DNA of 49,843 bases from Corynebacterium tuscaniense (GTDB lineage: Bacteria; Actinomycetota; Actinomycetes; Mycobacteriales; Mycobacteriaceae), in assembly GCF_008693065.1 (NCBI RefSeq), contig NZ_VXKH01000009.1:1-49843 (forward strand), given 5' to 3'. The notes under the pieces were generated by a model. The model did no database searches. It had not been told where the DNA came from and saw only the letters and a list, made by a program, of their open reading frames with translations. Position 1 is the stretch's first letter. Every line of letters begins with the position of its first letter. The translations under genes were made by a program, and so were the position numbers. Below, one piece after another: positions 46,375-49,843 of the stretch.

Positions 46375-46938
46375 ATGGATTCAAAGACTGCTGTTCGCGC
46401 CACCACGCGTGGTGCGCGTGAGGCGCTTGAGCAAAAGATGCTTATCGACGTCCCCCTGGTCACCCACCTTCTCACCCACCTGCGTACCTTGTCCCCCCAC
46501 CGCGTTGCCGCCTATTCCCCATTGCCCACTGAGCCGGGTGGGCCGGCGCTGCTGCCCGCACTGGTGGAGGAAGACTATGAGGTTCTACTGCCGGTCACGC
46601 TTGCTGGTGGCGAGCTGCAGTGGGCGGTGTACGCACCAGGTGAGTTAGCTCCTGGTGCGTTTTATGACATTGCCGAGCCCACCGGCCCGCGCCTGCCCTC
46701 GACCGTGTTGAGCACGTGTGACGTGATCATTGTCCCGGCCTTAGGCGTGGACCGGACTGGGGTGCGCCTTGGCCAGGGCGCTGGCTACTACGATCGCGCG
46801 CTCCTCCACGCACACCACCAGCCACGCATCGCGTTGGTCTATGACAATGAGGTGCACGATTCTTTGCCGGCTGACGCCCATGATCAGCCAGTTCACACCG
46901 CAGTCACGCCCTCTGGGGTGGTATCTTTCCCGTTTTAG
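46375..46938 (+). CDS. 5-formyltetrahydrofolate cyclo-ligase
   Basis: A 187-residue ATP-dependent enzyme converting 5-formyl-THF to 5,10-methenyl-THF. The motif PALGVDRTGVRLGQGAGYYDRAL matches the family G-x-RLGxGxGYYDR block. The N-terminal Lys/Arg-rich helix and a C-terminal HDQPVHTAVTPSG segment also fit. It lies head to head with galU and precedes the SAF-domain gene. Confidence 0.92.
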   Translation: MDSKTAVRATTRGAREALEQKMLIDVPLVTHLLTHLRTLSPHRVAAYSPLPTEPGGPALLPALVEEDYEVLLPVTLAGGELQWAVYAPGELAPGAFYDIAEPTGPRLPSTVLSTCDVIIVPALGVDRTGVRLGQGAGYYDRALLHAHHQPRIALVYDNEVHDSLPADAHDQPVHTAVTPSGVVSFPF

Positions 46939-47017
46939 CGGGGCATGATTAGGGGTTTGCTAAAAATTTTTGGGGTACCGGGGAACCAAACCGGGTGCTG
47001 AAGCAGTCAAAGAGAGT

Positions 47018-47677
47018 ATGGCACTTTCTAATTTTTCTTCATCCTTCTCCGTTCTTTCCACTCCCGGCTACCGGAGGTCCCTGCTTCTGCGACGCGTCAT
47101 GGCCATCCTGCTTGTTGTCTGTGCTGCTCTTCTTGCCCTAAGCGGGCGAGCAACCAGAGACCCCCAGGTGGTTGTCTTCGCCCGAGACGTCGGCCCCGGT
47201 GATGTGCTTGACGCCGATGATGTGGAGCTGCGTTCCCTGCCCAGGCAGTTTGTCCCCGATAATGCGCTGGCGGACCGAACGAAAGCTGAAGGGCAGGTAA
47301 TTGCTGCGGCGGCTTCTGCTGGTGAGGTACTCACCACGACGCGCATCACGGGCCCTGACCTTGTGAGCTCCGTGGCCCAAGCACGTGGGGAAGATCCCAG
47401 CGCTTTCACCCTCGTGCCCGTGAAACTTGCTGAACCCGACATCGTGCCCATGCTGCACCACGGTGATGAAGTGTCCGTGGTCACAACAGCAGATGCTGCG
47501 GCTGATGTGACGGCGCGGACTATTGCCACGGGCGGCACTGTCATCACCGCGGGCAGCGGTGAGGCACAGACCGGTGTACTGCTGCTTTTGCGAAATGAAG
47601 ACGCGGAGAACGTTGCCGCATCTTCCCTGACTTTGCCACTAACAGTGGTGCTTACCGGCGGGCGTCACCGCGGTTAG
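47018..47677 (+). CDS. SAF-domain membrane protein (CpaB/RcpC-like)
   Basis: 219 residues: one N-terminal membrane helix (VMAILLVVCAALLALSG) after a basic stretch, then an SAF domain (VVVFARDVGPGDVLDADDVELRSLP) as found in Flp-pilus CpaB proteins and antifreeze-type enzymes. No other pilus gene is near. The ATG at 47018 follows AAAGAGAG. It lies between the cyclo-ligase and mscL, an order shared by other corynebacteria. Confidence 0.8.
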   Translation: MALSNFSSSFSVLSTPGYRRSLLLRRVMAILLVVCAALLALSGRATRDPQVVVFARDVGPGDVLDADDVELRSLPRQFVPDNALADRTKAEGQVIAAAASAGEVLTTTRITGPDLVSSVAQARGEDPSAFTLVPVKLAEPDIVPMLHHGDEVSVVTTADAAADVTARTIATGGTVITAGSGEAQTGVLLLLRNEDAENVAASSLTLPLTVVLTGGRHRG

Positions 47678-47741
47678 TCACCGCCAATCGCAGCCCTCAC
47701 CTAGCTTTGTCGCCCACAATGTAGTAATTTCTTTCGCCGTT

Positions 47742-47770
47742 GGGGGGAACAATATTCCCACCTATTTTTT
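47742..47770 (+). terminator. Hairpin with T-run before mscL
   Basis: GGGAA (47745-47749) and TTCCC (47755-47759) form a stem, lengthened by a GG/CC pair past one mismatch, followed by TATTTTTT. It lies 64 bases after the SAF gene and 27 before the mscL start. It could terminate the upstream transcript or attenuate mscL. Confidence 0.5.
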
Positions 47771-47796
47771 ACCTACCAATTTCTCAAGGAGAGAGA

Positions 47797-48207
47797 ATGC
47801 TTAAGGGCTTTAAAGATTTCATCATGCGTGGCAACGTCATCGACCTGGCAGTCGGTGTTGTGATCGGTGCTGCTTTCACCGCGATCGTGACCTCGTTCTC
47901 TGACAACATCATCAACCCGCTGATTGCCTCCCTCGGTGGCGCAGACTTCTCCGGCCTGGGCGTCCACATCATCAGTGGCAACGATGCAACCTTCGTTGAC
48001 TTCGGTGCACTCATCACCGCTGTGATTAACTTCCTGCTCATCGCCGCAGTGGTCTACTTCATCATCGTCGCACCGATGAACAAGCTGGATGAGGCTCAGA
48101 AGCGCCGCAAGGGCGTCACCGAAGATGCCCCGGCTCCAACCGAGCAGGAACTGCTCGCCGAGATCCGCGACCTGCTGGCTAACCAGAAAGGCACCCGCCA
48201 GCTCTAA
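47797..48207 (+). CDS. mscL: Large-conductance mechanosensitive channel
   Basis: A 136-residue channel that opens under membrane tension to release solutes on hypo-osmotic shock. MLKGFKDFIMRGNVIDLAVGVVIGAAF is the classic N-terminus with TM1, and the second helix is TAVINFLLIAAVVYFIIVAPMN. A cytosolic amphipathic tail ends EQELLAEIRDLLANQ. AAGGAGAG precedes the ATG at 47797. A strong terminator follows. Confidence 0.95.
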   Translation: MLKGFKDFIMRGNVIDLAVGVVIGAAFTAIVTSFSDNIINPLIASLGGADFSGLGVHIISGNDATFVDFGALITAVINFLLIAAVVYFIIVAPMNKLDEAQKRRKGVTEDAPAPTEQELLAEIRDLLANQKGTRQL

Positions 48208-48231
48208 TCCCTGAAATACGGGAAACGTTTG

Positions 48232-48265
48232 CGGGCCGCTCCACTCCTTGGGGCGGCCCGTTTTT
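48232..48265 (+). terminator. Intrinsic terminator after mscL
   Basis: CGGGCCGCTCC (48232-48242) pairs with GGGGCGGCCCG (48250-48260), 11 bp with one G-T pair, loop of 7, then TTTTT. It is the clearest intrinsic terminator in the window. Confidence 0.92.
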
Positions 48266-48365
48266 GCTCCCCTTTTACAGATTTTCTCCGGCAGACGGTG
48301 AATTTCTGGAAGAATCATTACGCACAAATAATTCACACATCGTTATGTAGGAAGGACTCCCCCGC

Positions 48366-49346
48366 ATGATTCGTACCGCCATCATCGGCTACGGCAACCT
48401 GGGCCGCAGTGTTGAACAAGTTATTGCTGCGCAGCCCGACATGGAACTCGTCGGCGTGTTCTCACGCCGTGACTCTCTGGATACGGAGGCGCGTGTGTTG
48501 CCGGCGGGGGATGCACAAGAGCATAAAGACGAGGTCGACGTACTGTTCGTGTGCCTGGGAAGTGCCACCGATGTGCCGGAGCAGGGCCCTGAATTGGCCA
48601 AGCATTTCACCACGGTGGACACCTACGACAATCACCATGAGATCCCGGCATACCGCGCAGCGATGGATACATCCGCACGTGATGGTGGCAACATCGCGAT
48701 GATTTCTACTGGCTGGGATCCAGGCCTGTTTTCTTTGAACCGTGTGCTTGGTGGTGCGGTGCTGCCGGGCGCCAACCAGATGACATTTTGGGGTCCGGGT
48801 CTGTCGCAGGGACACTCTGATGCTGTGCGGCGCGTGCCCGGTGTGTTTAAAGGGGTGCAGTACACCAAGCCGAACCCGGAGGCGGTTGAGGCCGTCAAAC
48901 GTGGTGAGGGCGCAGACCTGAAGAGTAATGAGTGCCATCTACGCCACTGCTTCGTGGTAGCTGAGGAGACGGGTGATGCCGCGAAGGATGAGAAACTGAA
49001 AGAGCAAATCCGCGAAACCATCGTGACCATGCCGGACTACTTTGCACCGTACGAGACAATCGTGGAGTTCATCACCGAGGCTGAGTTTGAGCGCGACCAC
49101 CAAGGCATGCCACATGGCGGTCAGGTGATCACCCGTGGCCAGTCCGGCACCTCCGGCCACGTGATTGAGTTTGGCTTGGAGTTGGAGCGCAACCCTGATT
49201 TCACCGCTGCCGTGCAGGTTGCCTACGGTCGCGCTGCATGGCGTATGAAGCAGGCTGGTGAAATTGGTGCGCGCACCGTGTTCGAGGTAGCACCGTACTT
49301 GCTGTCTGCGGAACCGTTGGACGATCTAGTGGCGAAGAAGCTCTAA
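48366..49346 (+). CDS. ddh: meso-Diaminopimelate dehydrogenase
   Basis: A 326-residue NADPH enzyme that makes meso-DAP from tetrahydrodipicolinate and ammonia in one step, for lysine and peptidoglycan. The Rossmann loop is IGYGNLGRSVEQ; GWDPGLFSLNR, HSDAVRRVPGVF and PHGGQVITRGQSGTSGH are substrate-site blocks of Ddh. GGAAGGA lies upstream of the ATG. This single-step route is characteristic of many corynebacteria. Its stop overlaps the small convergent gene by 4 bp. Confidence 0.95.
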   Translation: MIRTAIIGYGNLGRSVEQVIAAQPDMELVGVFSRRDSLDTEARVLPAGDAQEHKDEVDVLFVCLGSATDVPEQGPELAKHFTTVDTYDNHHEIPAYRAAMDTSARDGGNIAMISTGWDPGLFSLNRVLGGAVLPGANQMTFWGPGLSQGHSDAVRRVPGVFKGVQYTKPNPEAVEAVKRGEGADLKSNECHLRHCFVVAEETGDAAKDEKLKEQIRETIVTMPDYFAPYETIVEFITEAEFERDHQGMPHGGQVITRGQSGTSGHVIEFGLELERNPDFTAAVQVAYGRAAWRMKQAGEIGARTVFEVAPYLLSAEPLDDLVAKKL

Positions 49347-49552
49347 TCCCCGTAGTGCGGGGGGCGTTCCTCGCGGTAGCGGGCAGCGTCATCCAGTTCA
49401 GCTAGTTCTGGCGGGCCGTCTTCATCCAATTGGACCACACGGGCACCGTCCCAATCAGCGGACTGCCCCACCTGGTGGGGGTTGGGGCGATCCGCTGTTC
49501 TGTCGTAATCAGTAGCGCTGGAAAGTCGCCGCACGCGGCGCCGCTTTTTCAT
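49343..49552 (-). CDS. Small conserved-looking acidic/basic protein, unknown function
   Basis: 69 residues with a basic N-terminus (MKKRRRVRRLSS) and an acidic, proline-containing C-terminus. No domain recognised. It starts 25 bp after the mogA/moaB remnant on the same strand and was probably its operon partner; the IS insertion upstream may now alter its expression. Convergent with ddh, 4-bp stop overlap. Confidence 0.55.
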   Translation of the reverse strand: MKKRRRVRRLSSATDYDRTADRPNPHQVGQSADWDGARVVQLDEDGPPELAELDDAARYREERPPHYGD

Positions 49553-49577
49553 GATCCTCGGTTCCTCTGCTGGATGC

Positions 49578-49718
49578 TTACTGCACGCTGTACTTGCGCA
49601 GTTCTTCGATGAGGTGGGCAACAAGCGGTGCAATAGTGGACACACCGTCGCGGATCGCAGCACGGGATGGCGCTAGGTTCACAATCACCGTGGAACCGGA
49701 CACACCGCAAATGCCAGA
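49578..49718 (-). pseudogene. mogA/moaB-like molybdopterin gene, 3' fragment cut by an IS
   Basis: Only the last 46 codons are here: SGICGVSGSTVIVNLAPSRA and on to ELRKYSVQ-stop. GVSGSTVIVNLAPSRAAIRDG matches the conserved C-terminal block of the MogA/MoaB family, which adenylates molybdopterin. Upstream the frame runs into insertion-sequence DNA, so the gene looks disrupted; the 5' part would lie beyond the window. The exact junction, near 49716-49721, is estimated. Confidence 0.72.
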
Positions 49719-49843
49719 GAGTGTCCGATTTTTTGTGTGCGGGGTTTGGTTTACAAGTAGTCCGCGAATCGGTCGGGGTATGCCACGGATAGTTGGTTGA
49801 TGGCTTGTTTCCAGCCGTTGGCTTTCGCTCCTTCAATATAGCC
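49719..49843 (-). mobile_element. Insertion sequence end, probably IS256 family, truncated by the window
   Basis: A transposase C-terminus reads out toward the boundary, with about 30 bases between its stop codon and the mogA/moaB remnant. The outer end reads GAGAGTGTCCG on the plus strand, a plausible terminal inverted repeat. The other end and any target duplication are outside the window. Confidence 0.7.
49751..49843 (-). CDS. Transposase C-terminal fragment (IS256-like)
   Basis: Thirty codons in frame to the window edge, ending NGWKQAINQLSVAYPDRFADYL-stop. The W-x-x-A-hydrophobic-N-x-L-x-x-x-Y-x-DR pattern is typical of the C-terminus of actinobacterial IS256 (mutator-type) transposases. 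The DDE residues lie beyond the edge, so activity cannot be judged. Confidence 0.7.
   Translation of the reverse strand, partial: GYIEGAKANGWKQAINQLSVAYPDRFADYL

Overview
This window is chromosomal DNA from a Corynebacterium or a very close relative. The support is the gene order and content: galU - gephyrin-like glp - rimJ - glpR, the rsmI/pmt and metG/tatD/rpf2/ksgA/ispE block, ddh (meso-diaminopimelate dehydrogenase), the long gapB, the htaA-hmuTUV-htaBC haem locus, and DtxR-like iron boxes. No rRNA, tRNA or CRISPR array was found. The species cannot be named from the sequence alone.

Layout. 1-2003 holds a truncated Gly/Ala-rich protein and a DUF3558-like lipoprotein, possibly linked to type VII secretion. 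2287-5785 carries a BrkB/YihY membrane protein with two tandem patatin phospholipases, and a small membrane protein. 5788-10077 has an MFS transporter divergent from D-serine dehydratase, then an FAD dehydrogenase. 10245-12611 is a two-gene sulfolipid (SQDG) operon, sqdB-sqdX. 12608-16446 is central metabolism: manA, gapB and a hydroxyisobutyryl-CoA hydrolase-like gene. 16599-24257 is a complete haem acquisition and degradation island with DtxR-like sites: hmuO, a membrane protein, htaA, hmuT, hmuU, hmuV, htaB, htaC. 24267-33667 carries a DNA glycosylase, ppk2, a Tat-exported neutral ceramidase, an ABC-F protein, ispE, ksgA, rpf2 and tatD. 33692-41588 has a DUF3806 protein, an HNH nuclease with an SOS-like box, metG, rsmI, pmt, a zinc-finger membrane protein with DoxX, and a zinc-less Tag-like glycosylase. 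41578-46303 is a cell-division cluster (DUF4442, glpR, rimJ, glp, galU). 46375-49552 carries a 5-formyl-THF cyclo-ligase, an SAF protein, mscL, ddh and a small ORF. The right end is a mogA/moaB-like gene cut by an insertion sequence, probably IS256 family.

How the genes fit together. The haem genes form one pathway: HtaA/HtaB surface capture, HmuT relay, HmuUV import, and HmuO release of iron. Ceramidase, patatins and D-serine dehydratase would suit life on host tissue, but this is inference. Pmt is known in C. glutamicum to mannosylate Rpf2, and both genes lie here.

Two patterns cross gene boundaries. The 11-mer GCTTATCGACG occurs 12 times, always in the sense orientation of its gene when coding, and always in the Leu-Ile-Asp frame. 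All nine convergent gene pairs overlap or lie within 3 bp, leaving no room for terminators between them.
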